A DNA stretch of 28,939 bases from Thermoanaerobaculales bacterium. GTDB lineage: Bacteria; Acidobacteriota; Thermoanaerobaculia; Thermoanaerobaculales; Sulfomarinibacteraceae. Position 1 is the first letter of the stretch. Every line of letters begins with the position of its first letter. Location: assembly GCA_029938595.1 (NCBI GenBank), contig JAOZUP010000003.1, positions 1 to 28,939 of the forward strand, in the 5' to 3' direction. Below the pieces are notes generated by a model. It did no database searches. It worked only from the letters and a program-made list of their open reading frames with translations, and was not told the DNA's origin. This document shows, one piece after another, positions 7,398-17,856 of this stretch. Both the position numbers and the translations under genes were made by a program.

Positions 7398-8884
7398 TGA
7401 GCACCGATCTCTTTCTTTCCGTCAACCCTTTCGAAACGCGGGTTGCAGTGCTGGAGAACTCGCGTCTTGTCTCGTATCGGGCGGAACGTCATCGCGCCTC
7501 GTCGGTCGTTGGCAACGTCTACAAGGGACGGGTAAACCGGGTCTTGCCGGGCATGCAGGCCGCCTTCGTCGATATCGGGCTGCCCCGCAACGCATTCCTC
7601 TACATCCGGGAAGCGGGCGGAATCCTCGATGATTTCACCGATATATTTCTTGCCAAGGACGACGAATCCCAGCAGCCCGATCCCATGAACTCGGACATCT
7701 CCGATCTACTCCAGGAGGGGCAGGAGATTCTGGTTCAGGTCGTCAAGGATCCTCTCGGCACCAAGGGTGCGCGTCTGACAACCCATATCAGCCTCCCCGG
7801 CCGGTTCCTTGTCTACCTCCCGAACGTGAGCCAGGTGGGCGTTTCACGTCGGATCACCGACGCTGATGAGCGTACCCGCCTCAAGGAGATCGTCGAGACC
7901 TTCGACGCGCCAGGCGGCTGGATCGTGCGGACCGCCGGCGAAAACCAGGGCGCCGCCGAACTCGAGCCCGACCGAGAATACCTCTGCCTGCTGTGGGAGC
8001 GTGTGCAGCGATCTGCCGATCAAGCTCGGGCCCCGAGTCTGGTTCATCGCGAATTGAGCCCAATCTTGCGTGCCGTGCGAGACGTGTTCACTCAGGCTAT
8101 TTCGGAGGTGTGGATCGACGACGAAGAGAGCTTCGAAGAAGTTCTGGACTTTCTCGAGCAGGCCGACCCGAGCCTCGTACCGAGGGTGAGACTCTTCCGC
8201 CAGGCCACAGATCTCATGAGCTCATTCGGAATCGACCGTGAACTAGAAAAAGTCTTGCGCCCAAAGGTGTGGCTCAAATCCGGCGGTTACCTGATCATCA
8301 ACCAGACCGAAGCCCTCGTAACGATCGATGTCAACACCGGCAAGTTTGTCGGCTCGCAGTCGCTCGAGGAGACGGTGTTCGAGGTTAACCTCGAAGCCAC
8401 GGTGGAGATCGTTCGTCAGCTGCGGTTGCGCGATCTCGGAGGAATCATCGTCATCGATTTCATCGACATGGAGGATCCCGAGCACCGACGGGTCATCTAC
8501 GACACCCTCTCAACAGAGCTTGCCACGGACCCCGCACGCACCCAGATCCTACCCATGAGTGATATCGGTCTGGTCCAGTTGACCCGCAAGAGGACCCGAC
8601 CCAGTCTCGAGCGCACCCTGAGCCGGGAGTGCCCCTACTGTCACGGCTCGGGGCGAATCAAGGCGTTAACCACGGTATGTCTAGAGCTCAGACGAGAGCT
8701 CCTCGCTGTAGCCGCCGGCGAGATGGACCAGCAGGTCTCCCTCACCGTCCACCCGGCGGTTTCGCACTATCTGCAGGGGCCGTTTCGCGAGTTAATGAGA
8801 GAGCTCGAGGAGATTCACGGCCTGGCCATCATCCTCAGCGAGAACCCCCTCTTTCACGAGGAGCAGTTCGAGATCTCGGAGTGA
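7394..8884 (+). CDS. rng: Ribonuclease G (RNase E/G family)
   Basis: 496 residues from ATG 7394 (ATG 7397 is equally possible), overlapping the rodA stop by four bases. This endoribonuclease processes rRNA precursors and starts mRNA decay. An N-terminal S1-like domain (about residues 35-125) is followed by the RNase H-like catalytic region. The two metal-binding aspartates are D312 (in TIDVNTGKFVGS) and D355 (in IIVIDFIDM), 43 residues apart as in RNase E. The Zn-link that holds the dimer is C413-P-Y-C416. There is no long RNase E-type C-terminal scaffold, so RNase G is the better name. Location after mre/rod genes resembles the mreBCD-rng arrangement of Proteobacteria. The gene converges on mqnC, which ends 13 bases away. 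Confidence 0.95.
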   Translation: MMSTDLFLSVNPFETRVAVLENSRLVSYRAERHRASSVVGNVYKGRVNRVLPGMQAAFVDIGLPRNAFLYIREAGGILDDFTDIFLAKDDESQQPDPMNSDISDLLQEGQEILVQVVKDPLGTKGARLTTHISLPGRFLVYLPNVSQVGVSRRITDADERTRLKEIVETFDAPGGWIVRTAGENQGAAELEPDREYLCLLWERVQRSADQARAPSLVHRELSPILRAVRDVFTQAISEVWIDDEESFEEVLDFLEQADPSLVPRVRLFRQATDLMSSFGIDRELEKVLRPKVWLKSGGYLIINQTEALVTIDVNTGKFVGSQSLEETVFEVNLEATVEIVRQLRLRDLGGIIVIDFIDMEDPEHRRVIYDTLSTELATDPARTQILPMSDIGLVQLTRKRTRPSLERTLSRECPYCHGSGRIKALTTVCLELRRELLAVAAGEMDQQVSLTVHPAVSHYLQGPFRELMRELEEIHGLAIILSENPLFHEEQFEISE

Positions 8885-8897
8885 ATCGCTGCGCGAA

Positions 8898-9971
8898 TTA
8901 AATCGATTCGTACAACGTCCGCCGCTGCTTGGGCTTGTACCCCGTCTCGCGAATCACTCGTTCCATTCCGCCTTGGCTCATCTGATATTGGACGCCGGCG
9001 GCCGCAACCACGTTCTCTTCGAGCATGATCGAGCCGAGGTCGTCGGCGCCGAAAAATAGAGAAACTTGCCCCATCTTGGGCCCCTGGGTGACCCACGACC
9101 CCTGAACATGGTCGATGTTGTCCAGCGCGAGCCGTGAAACAGCGAGGGTGCGCAGATAGTCAAAGCCCCCGGAAGGTTCGATTTCTCCCTCGAGGTCGGT
9201 GTTCTCCTCCTGAAAGGTCCACGGGATGAACGCGGTGAAACCCCCGGTGGCGTCTTGCAGGGAGCGCACCCCAAGCAGGTGCTCCACGCGGGCAGCCGTC
9301 GGCTCACCGACGCCGAACATCATCGTGGCGGTTGTTCTCAGCCCAAGATCGTGGGCCTCGCGGTGGACCATCAGCCACTGTCCGGTCGAGGCCTTCGTCC
9401 GCGACCAAATCCGGCGACGGGTCTCATCCTCGAGTATTTCGGCGCCGCCGCCCGGAATTGAATCGAGACCGGCAGCAATCAGACGTTCGATGACCTCGCG
9501 AACGTCCATTTTTTCAAGCTTGGCCAAGTACCAGATTTCGGGGACCGAAAAGGCGTGGAGATGAATCAGCGGGAAGGTCGTCTTGAGCTGGTCAAGCAGC
9601 GACTCGTAGAAATCGATGCGAAGCTTGGGGTGGACACCGCCTTGCAGAAGAATGCCGGTTCCACCCGCGGCCACCGTCTCCGCGACCTTGGCCACAATCT
9701 CGTCAAAGGGGAGAACGTAAGCGTCGTCGTCTTTGGGTGTTCGATAGAAGGCGCAGAAGCGGCATCGGTAGACGCAGATGTTGGTGTAGTTGATGTTGCG
9801 ATCGATGATATAGGTGACGATCTCTCCGGGGTTCTTTCGCTGCCGTACGATGTCCGCCGCTTGACCAAGCTCGAGCAGCCCACCGCGGTCGAAAAGGACC
9901 TGGATCTCCGAGCCGTCGAGGCGCTGCCCTTCCGCAGCCTTGTCGAGGATGGATTCAGTCGGTACTGGCAT
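8898..9971 (-). CDS. mqnC: Cyclic dehypoxanthinyl futalosine synthase MqnC (radical SAM)
   Basis: 357 residues from ATG 9971. MqnC cyclises dehypoxanthinyl futalosine, a step of the futalosine route to menaquinone. The radical-SAM cluster motif is C66-x3-C70-x2-C73 inside 'NINYTNICVYRCRFCAFY', which together with 'GGFTAFIPWTFQ' and 'GADDLGSIMLEENVV' matches MqnC rather than MqnE. The frame is open back to 10088, but that extension overlaps the end of rho and has no ribosome site. A weak ribosome site at 9971 leaves the start uncertain. It lies 55 bases behind rho, probably the last gene of the minus-strand unit. No other mqn gene is in the window. Confidence 0.93.
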   Translation of the reverse strand: MPVPTESILDKAAEGQRLDGSEIQVLFDRGGLLELGQAADIVRQRKNPGEIVTYIIDRNINYTNICVYRCRFCAFYRTPKDDDAYVLPFDEIVAKVAETVAAGGTGILLQGGVHPKLRIDFYESLLDQLKTTFPLIHLHAFSVPEIWYLAKLEKMDVREVIERLIAAGLDSIPGGGAEILEDETRRRIWSRTKASTGQWLMVHREAHDLGLRTTATMMFGVGEPTAARVEHLLGVRSLQDATGGFTAFIPWTFQEENTDLEGEIEPSGGFDYLRTLAVSRLALDNIDHVQGSWVTQGPKMGQVSLFFGADDLGSIMLEENVVAAAGVQYQMSQGGMERVIRETGYKPKQRRTLYESI

Positions 9972-10004
9972 CACACGTCGTAACAACTCTGATCGTTCCG
10001 GCGT

Positions 10005-10025
10005 TCCCGTCTCCGAACCACGGGA
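10005..10025 (-). other. Small hairpin directly after the rho stop codon
   Basis: TCCCGT and ACGGGA (6 bp, 9-base loop) begin one base after the rho stop on the minus strand. There is no T-tract after it, so it is not a standard intrinsic terminator. It may be an mRNA-stabilising or processing hairpin between rho and mqnC, or chance. Confidence 0.25.
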
Positions 10026-10026
10026 G

Positions 10027-11383
<1,357 letters not shown>

Positions 11384-11391
<8 letters not shown>

Positions 11392-11995
11392 CTTGATCTC
11401 TCCGTTGCTGTTCTCTCCAGCGACTCACCATGTCATCGATACTCTTGAGCAGTTCGCGCCGTCCCTCACCGGTGCGGACACTCACCGCCATCGGCGGAAT
11501 GTGCAGCCCGAGCTCGCGCTGCACACTGTGTTGCATTTGCGCCCGCTTGCCGCGACCGACCTTGTCGGCCTTGGTCAACACAAGCAGGCGCTCCAGACCC
11601 GTGGTCAGCAGCAGATCCTGCAAATCCCTGTCGCGTGCCGTCAACCCATGGCGGATGTCCACCAGCGAAACCACCCCGGCGAGACGGCTCTCCGAGGCAA
11701 GATACTGACCAAGCTCCCGCCCCCACTCTTCGCGCAACTGCCGGCCGACCTTGGCATAGCCGTAACCAGGCAGGTCGACGAAGTAGAACGAGCGGTTGAT
11801 AAGAAAAAAATTCAAGGTTCGTGTTTTTCCGGGCGCCTTCGCGACCCGTGCCATCGATCGCCGGAAGAGCCAGTTGAGAAGACTCGACTTCCCGACGTTC
11901 GATCGCCCCGCGACGGCGACTTGGGGAAACCACTCCCCCGGCCGATCCGCGAGCCGGAGAGCCGAACCACGAAAACTGACTTCTTCGATTTCCAA
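11384..11995 (-). CDS. engB: Ribosome biogenesis GTP-binding protein EngB (YihA/YsxC)
   Basis: 203 residues from TTG 11995, the first possible codon after an in-frame stop (TGA-TTG), so the start is fixed unless it lies further in. This GTPase assists assembly of the large ribosomal subunit. GTP-binding motifs are GRSNVGKS (residues 30-37), D74-LPG with the family-typical 'VDLPGYGYAKV', and TKAD (141-144). The length is normal. There is no clear ribosome site; the lon stop is eight bases upstream, so translation is probably coupled. The 3' end overlaps rho. The non-ATG start may lower its yield relative to lon and rho (inference). Confidence 0.95.
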
Positions 11996-12003
11996 TCAAT
12001 GTC

Positions 12004-14403
12004 TCAATGAGCCAACGGCGGCGATTCGACTCGCTCCGGCTGGTCGCCGGTCACGGTGGCTACCTCCGCGTCAACATCCTGAACCAGCGTGTGGGAGAGG
12101 ACCTCTTCCATATTCTTGACAAAGTGGAAAGTCATCTCTTCACGAACGTCTTCGAGGATGTCCTCGAGGTCTTTCTCGTTCTCCTCCGGCATCACCACCT
12201 CGCGGATCCCAGCGCGATAGGCGGCAAGGATCTTCTCCTTGACCCCACCCACCGGCAGCACATGGCCACGCAAAGTGATCTCTCCCGTCATCGCCACATC
12301 CACGCGCACCGGTGTCTTGGTAAAGGCCGAAACCAGGGTCGCGGCCAGCGTGATCCCGGCTGACGGGCCATCCTTGGGTATCGCACCCTCCGGAACGTGG
12401 ACGTGTACGTCTGTTTTTTCGAAGACTTCGGTGTCGATGCCGAGAACCTCCGCCCGCGAGCGAACATAGGTCAGGGCGGCGCGCGCCGACTCCTGCATCA
12501 CGTCACCGAGCTGACCGGTGAGGGTGACCTGTCCTTTACCGCGCATCAGGGTCGCCTCTGTCACCAGCAGCTCACCGCCGACCTGGGTCCAGGCGAGACC
12601 TGAGGCTGCGCCGACCTCGGGCTCCTGCTCCCGCCGTTGGGCGCGATAGCGTGGCTTGCCGAGGAGCTCGCCGATGGTCTCCGGAGAAACCTCGATCGTC
12701 GTGCCCTTGGCGATCTTCTCCCGGAGCACACGCCGGGCCAGCTTGCGGCACACGGAGGCGATCTCGCGCTCGAGATTGCGAACCCCTGCTTCGCGGGTGT
12801 AGCGCTCGATTAGAAGCAACAGCGCATCGTTGTCGAAACCCAACCCGAACTTCTTCATCCCGTGTTTTTCGAGCTGCCGCGGCACGAGAAACTGGCGCGC
12901 GATCTCCATCTTCTCCTGGTGGGTGTAACCAGAGAGTTGGATCACCTCCATACGGTCGAGCAAGGCCGGTGGGATCGAGTGAGTAACATTTGCGGTGCAA
13001 ATGAAAAAGACCTTCGACAGGTCGTACTCAACATCCAGGTAGTGGTCGTGGAAGGTGTGGTTCTGCTCGGGATCGAGGACCTCGAGGAGGGCGCCGGCGG
13101 GATCGCCCCGGAAATCCGCCGCCATCTTGTCGACCTCGTCGAGCAGCAAGACCGGGTTGACGGTCTGACCCTTGCGCATCATCTGGATTATTTGGCCTGG
13201 AAAGGCGCCTATGTATGTTCGACGGTGGCCGCGAACCTCGGCCTCGTCGCGCACGCCTCCGAGTGAGAGGCGGACGAAATTGCGCCCAGTCGCACGCGCA
13301 ATGGACCGGGCCAGCGAGGTCTTGCCGGTACCCGGTGGTCCGACAAAGCACAATATCGTGCCGGAGGTCTTCCGCACCAACTGCCGAACCGCTAGAAACT
13401 CCAGAATCCGGTCCTTGATCTTCTCCAGACCGTAGTGGTCCTCGTGGAGCACCTTCTCCGCCCGCTCGATGTTGCGGATCTCGCGCGAGGCCTTCTTCCA
13501 GGGCACTGCCAACAGCCAGTCGACATAGTTGCGGGAGACCCCCGCCTCGGCCGATACCGGCGGCATCCCCTCGAGGCGGCGGAGCTCGATCTCCGCTTTC
13601 TCCTTCGCCTCGGCGCTCATTCCGGACTCTTCGATTTGCTTCCTGAGCTCCTCGAGCTCCTCCGTATTGTCGGTGCGGCCAAGCTCCTCGTTGATGGCCT
13701 TGATCTTCTCCGACAGGTAGTACTCCCTCTGTGCTTTCTCCATCTGTTTCTTGACCCGTGAGGAGATGCGGCGATCGATGTTGAGCTTCTCGATCTCCAT
13801 CTCGATAAGATCGTGCAGGCGTTGCAGACGGTCGACCGGATCAAGGATCTCGAGGAGGCTCTGTTTCTCGGATGTCGGTTGGGAGAGGTGGGCCGCGAGA
13901 ATGTCGGCAAATTGATCGGGATCTTCAGTCTGCAGCGAGGCCAGGACCCCTTCGGCGGAGAGGTGGTGGGAGAGCTTGGCATACTCCTTGAACAGCTCCA
14001 CCAGCTGAGTCATGTACCCGGCGACGGCATCGTCCTCGGGAACCTGCACTTTCAACTTCTCCACTCGCGCCGTGAGACAGCCGTCCTCGTCCTCGATTTC
14101 GAGCAATCGGGCCCGACTCAGACCCTCCACCATGACCTTGATGTTGCCCGAGGCAAGCTGGAGGTGCTGCACGACCCGCGCGACGACGCCCAGGGTGTGG
14201 ATGTCCTGCTCGCCGGGATCATCGATCTTGGGATCTTTCTGGGTGGCCAAGAAAATCTGCTTGTCGGCACGGTCGAGGGCACGCTCCAGGGCCACCACCG
14301 ATGGTCGGCGACCGACTACGAATGGCGCCATCATGTGGGGATAGACCACCATGTCCCGTAAGGGAACGGCTGGAAGCAGAAGGGTTGAGGATTTTGAAGT
14401 CAT
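12004..14403 (-). CDS. lon: ATP-dependent protease Lon
   Basis: 799 residues from ATG 14403. Lon unfolds and degrades misfolded and regulatory proteins in the cytoplasm. The N-terminal substrate-binding domain starts with 'LPAVPLRDMVVYP'. A coiled region with 'EYYLSEKIKAINEELG' leads into the AAA+ module with Walker A GPPGTGKTS (Lys361), Walker B 'VLLLDEVDKM' and sensor 'FICTANV'. The C-terminal protease domain carries the Ser-Lys dyad S681 (in KDGPSAG) and K722 (in GGVKEK). Spacing and length match bacterial LonA. The 173-base region before it may hold its own promoter (TAGAAT at 14468-14473). engB follows after eight bases. Confidence 0.98.
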   Translation of the reverse strand: MTSKSSTLLLPAVPLRDMVVYPHMMAPFVVGRRPSVVALERALDRADKQIFLATQKDPKIDDPGEQDIHTLGVVARVVQHLQLASGNIKVMVEGLSRARLLEIEDEDGCLTARVEKLKVQVPEDDAVAGYMTQLVELFKEYAKLSHHLSAEGVLASLQTEDPDQFADILAAHLSQPTSEKQSLLEILDPVDRLQRLHDLIEMEIEKLNIDRRISSRVKKQMEKAQREYYLSEKIKAINEELGRTDNTEELEELRKQIEESGMSAEAKEKAEIELRRLEGMPPVSAEAGVSRNYVDWLLAVPWKKASREIRNIERAEKVLHEDHYGLEKIKDRILEFLAVRQLVRKTSGTILCFVGPPGTGKTSLARSIARATGRNFVRLSLGGVRDEAEVRGHRRTYIGAFPGQIIQMMRKGQTVNPVLLLDEVDKMAADFRGDPAGALLEVLDPEQNHTFHDHYLDVEYDLSKVFFICTANVTHSIPPALLDRMEVIQLSGYTHQEKMEIARQFLVPRQLEKHGMKKFGLGFDNDALLLLIERYTREAGVRNLEREIASVCRKLARRVLREKIAKGTTIEVSPETIGELLGKPRYRAQRREQEPEVGAASGLAWTQVGGELLVTEATLMRGKGQVTLTGQLGDVMQESARAALTYVRSRAEVLGIDTEVFEKTDVHVHVPEGAIPKDGPSAGITLAATLVSAFTKTPVRVDVAMTGEITLRGHVLPVGGVKEKILAAYRAGIREVVMPEENEKDLEDILEDVREEMTFHFVKNMEEVLSHTLVQDVDAEVATVTGDQPERVESPPLAH

Positions 14404-14467
14404 GATGAAGCTCTTTGTCGATGAGGAGTTTCAGCCCGAGTCCTGGGTGATTTCCCGGCCTGCGACT

Positions 14468-14473
14468 ATTCTA
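14468..14473 (-). promoter_or_regulatory. Possible -10 element upstream of lon
   Basis: TAGAAT on the minus strand (14473-14468) lies 65 bases before the lon ATG in the 173-base clpX-lon gap. No -35 box is seen at 16-18 bases, and no recognisable heat-shock sigma or CIRCE motif is present. The gap holds nothing else that I recognise. Confidence 0.2.
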
Positions 14474-14576
14474 GCCTAAGATGGGAGGCTCCGCCGGATG
14501 AACAATGCTGCGATCGGCCGAGTGTCCATCCATTGGTCCGGTTTGCAGGCGCACATCGTTGATCGTGGGTCGATTT

Positions 14577-15812
14577 TCAACTGACCTTCCGGACGACGGG
14601 CAGCGCCGGTACCCGACGCTGGACCACCTCTTCCGAGATGACCAGTTCCTTGAGTTCGGGAAGGGATGGTATCTGATACATGATTTCGAGCATCAACTCC
14701 TCGAGAATGATCCGCAGCCCACGGGCGCCAACCTTGCGGGTGATGGCCTCCTCGGCCACCGAATCCAAGGCGCCCGGTGTGAATGTCAGATCCACCCCCT
14801 CGAACGAGAGAATTGTCTGGTACTGGCGAACCAGACAGTTGCGCGGCTCGGTTAGGATTCGTACCAGGGCGTCGTGATCGAGCTCGTGGAGGTTACCCAC
14901 AACCGGGATTCGGCCGACAAACTCCGGGATCATCCCGTATTTAATCAGATCTTCAGGGTGGACCTGGGCCAGAAGCTCGGACGAACCGGGCTCGTTGCCC
15001 CCGAGATCGACGTCGAAGCCCATCCGCCTCTGATTGAGCCGATCAGCGATCAGCTCGTCGAGGCCGACGAACGCACCACCACAGATGAAGAGGATGTTGG
15101 TGGTGTCGATCTGCAGAAATTCCTGATGAGGATGTTTACGCCCCCCCTGGGGCGGCACGTTGGCGACCGTCCCCTCGAGGATCTTCAGCAGCGCCTGCTG
15201 GACCCCCTCGCCCGAGACATCGCGGGTTATCGAGGGGTTCTCGGCCTTACGGGCCACCTTGTCGATCTCGTCGACATAGACGATGCCACGCTCGGCGGTC
15301 TCACGATCACCCCCGGCCGCCTGATACAGACGTAGGAGGATGTTCTCGACATCCTCTCCGACGTAACCGGCTTCGGTAAGGGTGGTCGCGTCAACGATTG
15401 TGAACGGCACCTGAAGCTGACGGGCGAGGGTCTGCGCGAGAAGCGTCTTGCCGGTTCCAGTGGGGCCGATGAGGAGAATATTCGATTTCGCCAACTCGAC
15501 GTCGTTTCGATTGCGGTCTGCCTGGTACTCGATGCGGCGGTAGTGATTGTAGACCGCGACCGACAGCTTTTTCTTGGCCGCCTCTTGATCGATCACGTAC
15601 TCGTCGAGGTGGCTCTTGATTTCGTGTGGTTTGGGCAGGATCTGCTCACGCGCCTTGGCCTCATGAACTCGGTCCTCGGCGATGATATCGAGGCAGACCT
15701 CGACACACTCGTTACAGATGTACACCGTCGGCCCGGCGATCAGCTTGCGTACTTCGTGTTGGCTCTTGCCACAGAAGCTGCAGCGCAGCATGTCACCATC
15801 ACGCTGGGACAT
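14577..15812 (-). CDS. clpX: ATP-dependent unfoldase ClpX
   Basis: 411 residues from ATG 15812. ClpX unfolds tagged proteins and feeds them to ClpP, whose gene lies just upstream. The N-terminal zinc domain has C11, C14, C33 and C36. The AAA+ core shows Walker A GPTGTGKT (116-123), the pore loop GYVGED (149-154) and Walker B VYVDEID (178-184). The ClpP-docking loop reads M264-G265-F266 where most ClpX proteins have IGF or LGF, a mild deviation. The length is normal. A GGAGGG ribosome site precedes the ATG. The 58-base gap to clpP may carry an internal start site. Confidence 0.98.
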   Translation of the reverse strand: MSQRDGDMLRCSFCGKSQHEVRKLIAGPTVYICNECVEVCLDIIAEDRVHEAKAREQILPKPHEIKSHLDEYVIDQEAAKKKLSVAVYNHYRRIEYQADRNRNDVELAKSNILLIGPTGTGKTLLAQTLARQLQVPFTIVDATTLTEAGYVGEDVENILLRLYQAAGGDRETAERGIVYVDEIDKVARKAENPSITRDVSGEGVQQALLKILEGTVANVPPQGGRKHPHQEFLQIDTTNILFICGGAFVGLDELIADRLNQRRMGFDVDLGGNEPGSSELLAQVHPEDLIKYGMIPEFVGRIPVVGNLHELDHDALVRILTEPRNCLVRQYQTILSFEGVDLTFTPGALDSVAEEAITRKVGARGLRIILEELMLEIMYQIPSLPELKELVISEEVVQRRVPALPVVRKVS

Positions 15813-15830
15813 TCAGACCCTCCTCGAACC

Positions 15831-15843
15831 ATTGTATAACAAT
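15831..15843. promoter_or_regulatory. Small AT-rich palindrome upstream of clpX
   Basis: ATTGT-ATA-ACAAT is a 13-base inverted repeat 19 bases before the clpX ATG, in the 58-base clpP-clpX gap. On the minus strand it includes TATACA, a possible -10 box, but the nearest -35-like TTGACC is 20 bases away, too far for a good promoter. An operator is also possible. Weak. Confidence 0.2.
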
Positions 15844-15870
15844 TGCCCTCTCCCTACTGGTCAAACACGC

Positions 15871-16458
15871 CTACTCCCTGGAAACAATGATCTTGTCGAT
15901 GAGGCCGTAGGCGAGGGCGGCCTCGGCCTCCAAAATGAAATCGCGCTCGGTGTCATCGTTAACCTTGTCGATCTCCTGCCCGGTGTGAACGGCCAGGATC
16001 TCGTTGAGGCGTTTGCGCAGCTGCATGATGTCCTTGGCGTGGATGTCGATGTCTGTTGCCTGCCCCTGGAGACCGGCCATCAGCGGTTGATGCATGAGCA
16101 CCCGGCTGTGCGGGAGGGCGAAACGCTTGGTCTTGGCGCCGCCGGCGAGCAGAATCGCCCCCATTGACGCCGCCTGCCCGAGGGCGATAGTCGATACGTC
16201 GGGTTTGACGTACTGCATGGTGTCGTAAATTGCCAGGCCCGCTGTGATCGATCCGCCGGGAGTGTTGATGTAGAGGTAGATGTCCTTCTCCGGCTTCTCG
16301 GCCTCCAGGTAGAGCATTTGTGCGATCACCAGAGACGCTGTCTGGTCGTCGATGGAGGACCCCAGGAAGATCACGTTGTCCTTGAGGAGCCGCGAGTAGA
16401 TGTCGTACGCGCGCTCTCCTCGGCTGGTCTGTTCGACAACCATTGGAACCAACATCAT
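15871..16458 (-). CDS. clpP: ATP-dependent Clp protease proteolytic subunit ClpP
   Basis: 195 residues from ATG 16458, preceded by a strong GGAGGTG. ClpP is the serine-protease barrel that degrades substrates delivered by ClpX. The catalytic triad is S98 (in GQAASMGA), H123 (in LMHQPL) and D173 (in DDTERD), equivalent to the E. coli mature-enzyme triad. The handle and N-terminal region are of normal length, with 'MVVEQTSRGERAYDIYSRLL' at the start as in most orthologues. The frame is open back to 16647, but that part overlaps tig. The start overlaps the tig stop (ATGA), so translation of the two is coupled. Confidence 0.98.
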   Translation of the reverse strand: MMLVPMVVEQTSRGERAYDIYSRLLKDNVIFLGSSIDDQTASLVIAQMLYLEAEKPEKDIYLYINTPGGSITAGLAIYDTMQYVKPDVSTIALGQAASMGAILLAGGAKTKRFALPHSRVLMHQPLMAGLQGQATDIDIHAKDIMQLRKRLNEILAVHTGQEIDKVNDDTERDFILEAEAALAYGLIDKIIVSRE

Positions 16459-17738
16459 TCCACCTCCCCGCCGGTACGGCGGATCATCTCGTCCACGGTA
16501 GCAGCGATCCGGGCCCCGTGACGTATCCGCTCCAATTTTTTCTCCGCCGCGAGATTTGCCTTGTGCTCTGCCGGAGGAAGATCCAAACGGGTGGCCTCCG
16601 ACGCGACGTAGGCGTCGACGTCGGTTTCCGGAACCGGCACCTCCCACGCCTCGGCCAATTGCTCGAGGACCAACGTGTCGAGAACCTCTTGGCGGGCTGC
16701 CGGTTCGGCTTTGGCCGCCAGCTCTTGCCAGTCGATCTTCTCGGGATCGACCTCAACGCCCTGCATCGCCATGGTGTAGGCATAGCGGTCAAGCTGCTCG
16801 CGTAACGTTGATTGGACCAGGGAGGAGGGGAGCTCGCCGTGGTCTATGGTTTCCTCGAGATGGTCGAGGATGAAACGGCGCCACTGCGTGCGCCGATCGC
16901 CTCGCTTCTGCTGTCCGAGCACATCCGCGATTCGCCCGCGCAGTTCCTCGAGATCCTCGAGACCGATGGTGGTGGCAAGATCGTCGTCGATCTCCGGCAG
17001 CTGCTTGCGCTTCACCGACTTGAGCTTGATGGTGTAGGTGACCGTCTTGCCGGCCTTGTCCGCATCGTCAAGATCATCCGGTAGAATCTTGGCGGCGGTG
17101 CGCTCGTCGCCGACCTTAGCGCCCTGCAGGGCCTCGTTGATCTCGGGCGGGACCGAGTCTGAGCCGACGATGATACGTGCGTCCTCCTCGGTGAAGGGTT
17201 CGTCATCGCCGCCCTCCACGACGCCCTGGAGATCGACCTCGACCATGAGCCCGTCAACGGCCTCTTCGTCATCGGCTGGCTCCCAGATGGCCTGCTCCTC
17301 GGCCACCTTGGCAAGCTCGCCCGCGATCTCGGCATCGGTAACCTCGAGCGAGACCTCGGGCAGCGATAGAGGGCCGAGCTCCGGTAGCTCATACTGGGGC
17401 CGAACCTCAAGCTCTGCAGAAAGTTTGAAGGCACCGTCCGCGGTGAAATCGAGGGTATGGATTTGGGGGTTGGTGAGAGGCTCGATTTCCTCCTCACCGT
17501 TGAATACCTCGTGCCAAAGGAGGCCGGTGAGATGCTCCTTGAGCTCGTCCTGAATTTCATCGGCGTACCGGGCCCTCACCGCCGCGGCCGGCGCTTTGCC
17601 GGGACGAAACCCCGGCACGTTCGCCTTGCCACGGATGTTTCGGATGATACCGTCTCGCTCGCGATCAACCGTATCGGCGTCGAGGTCGGCGGCAATTTCG
17701 ACTGTGTGATTTGCTCGTCGCGTGATTGTGTAAGGCAT
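16455..17738 (-). CDS. tig: Trigger factor (ribosome-associated chaperone)
   Basis: 427 residues from ATG 17738 with a GGAG site just upstream. Trigger factor binds near the ribosome exit tunnel and shields nascent chains. The ribosome-docking motif GFRPGKAP is at residues 43-50. An FKBP-type isomerase domain follows at about 155-245, quite acidic here. The helical C-terminal arms make up the rest and end in a positively charged segment. The length is normal. The ATG is only 20 bases from the CCA end of tRNA-Leu, so tig has no room for its own promoter there and is probably transcribed with the tRNAs. Confidence 0.96.
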   Translation of the reverse strand: MPYTITRRANHTVEIAADLDADTVDRERDGIIRNIRGKANVPGFRPGKAPAAAVRARYADEIQDELKEHLTGLLWHEVFNGEEEIEPLTNPQIHTLDFTADGAFKLSAELEVRPQYELPELGPLSLPEVSLEVTDAEIAGELAKVAEEQAIWEPADDEEAVDGLMVEVDLQGVVEGGDDEPFTEEDARIIVGSDSVPPEINEALQGAKVGDERTAAKILPDDLDDADKAGKTVTYTIKLKSVKRKQLPEIDDDLATTIGLEDLEELRGRIADVLGQQKRGDRRTQWRRFILDHLEETIDHGELPSSLVQSTLREQLDRYAYTMAMQGVEVDPEKIDWQELAAKAEPAARQEVLDTLVLEQLAEAWEVPVPETDVDAYVASEATRLDLPPAEHKANLAAEKKLERIRHGARIAATVDEMIRRTGGEVE

Positions 17739-17758
17739 GAAGCTCCGTTTTTTTGGGT

Positions 17759-17845
17759 TGGTGCGAAAGGGGGGACTCGAACCCCCACGGGGGGACCCCC
17801 ACGAGATCCTAAATCTCGCGCGTCTACCGGTTCCGCCACTTTCGC
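17759..17845 (-). tRNA. tRNA-Leu (anticodon UAG)
   Basis: An 87-base gene on the minus strand including an encoded CCA (17761-17759). The acceptor arms GCGAAAG (17845-17839) and CTTTCGC pair perfectly. The anticodon stem CGAGA/TCTCG holds the loop TTTAGGA, giving anticodon UAG, which reads CUA and other CUN leucine codons. A long variable arm (TGGGGGTCCCCCCG), as expected for leucine, precedes the T-arm with GTTCGAGTC. It lies 11 bases after tRNA-Lys and 20 bases before tig. Confidence 0.97.
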
Positions 17846-17856
17846 AGTAGGTACGC

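Noticed and set aside
7394..8884. Full-length RNase E instead of RNase G
   Set aside because: The protein ends soon after the Zn-link and small domain, with no long C-terminal scaffold.
14404..14576. Heat-shock operator or CIRCE element before lon
   Set aside because: No TTAGCACTC/GAGTGCTAA repeat and no convincing alternative-sigma boxes were found.
15833..15864. TTGACC...TATACA as a clpX promoter
   Set aside because: The 20-base spacing is outside the usual range; kept only as a weak palindrome note.
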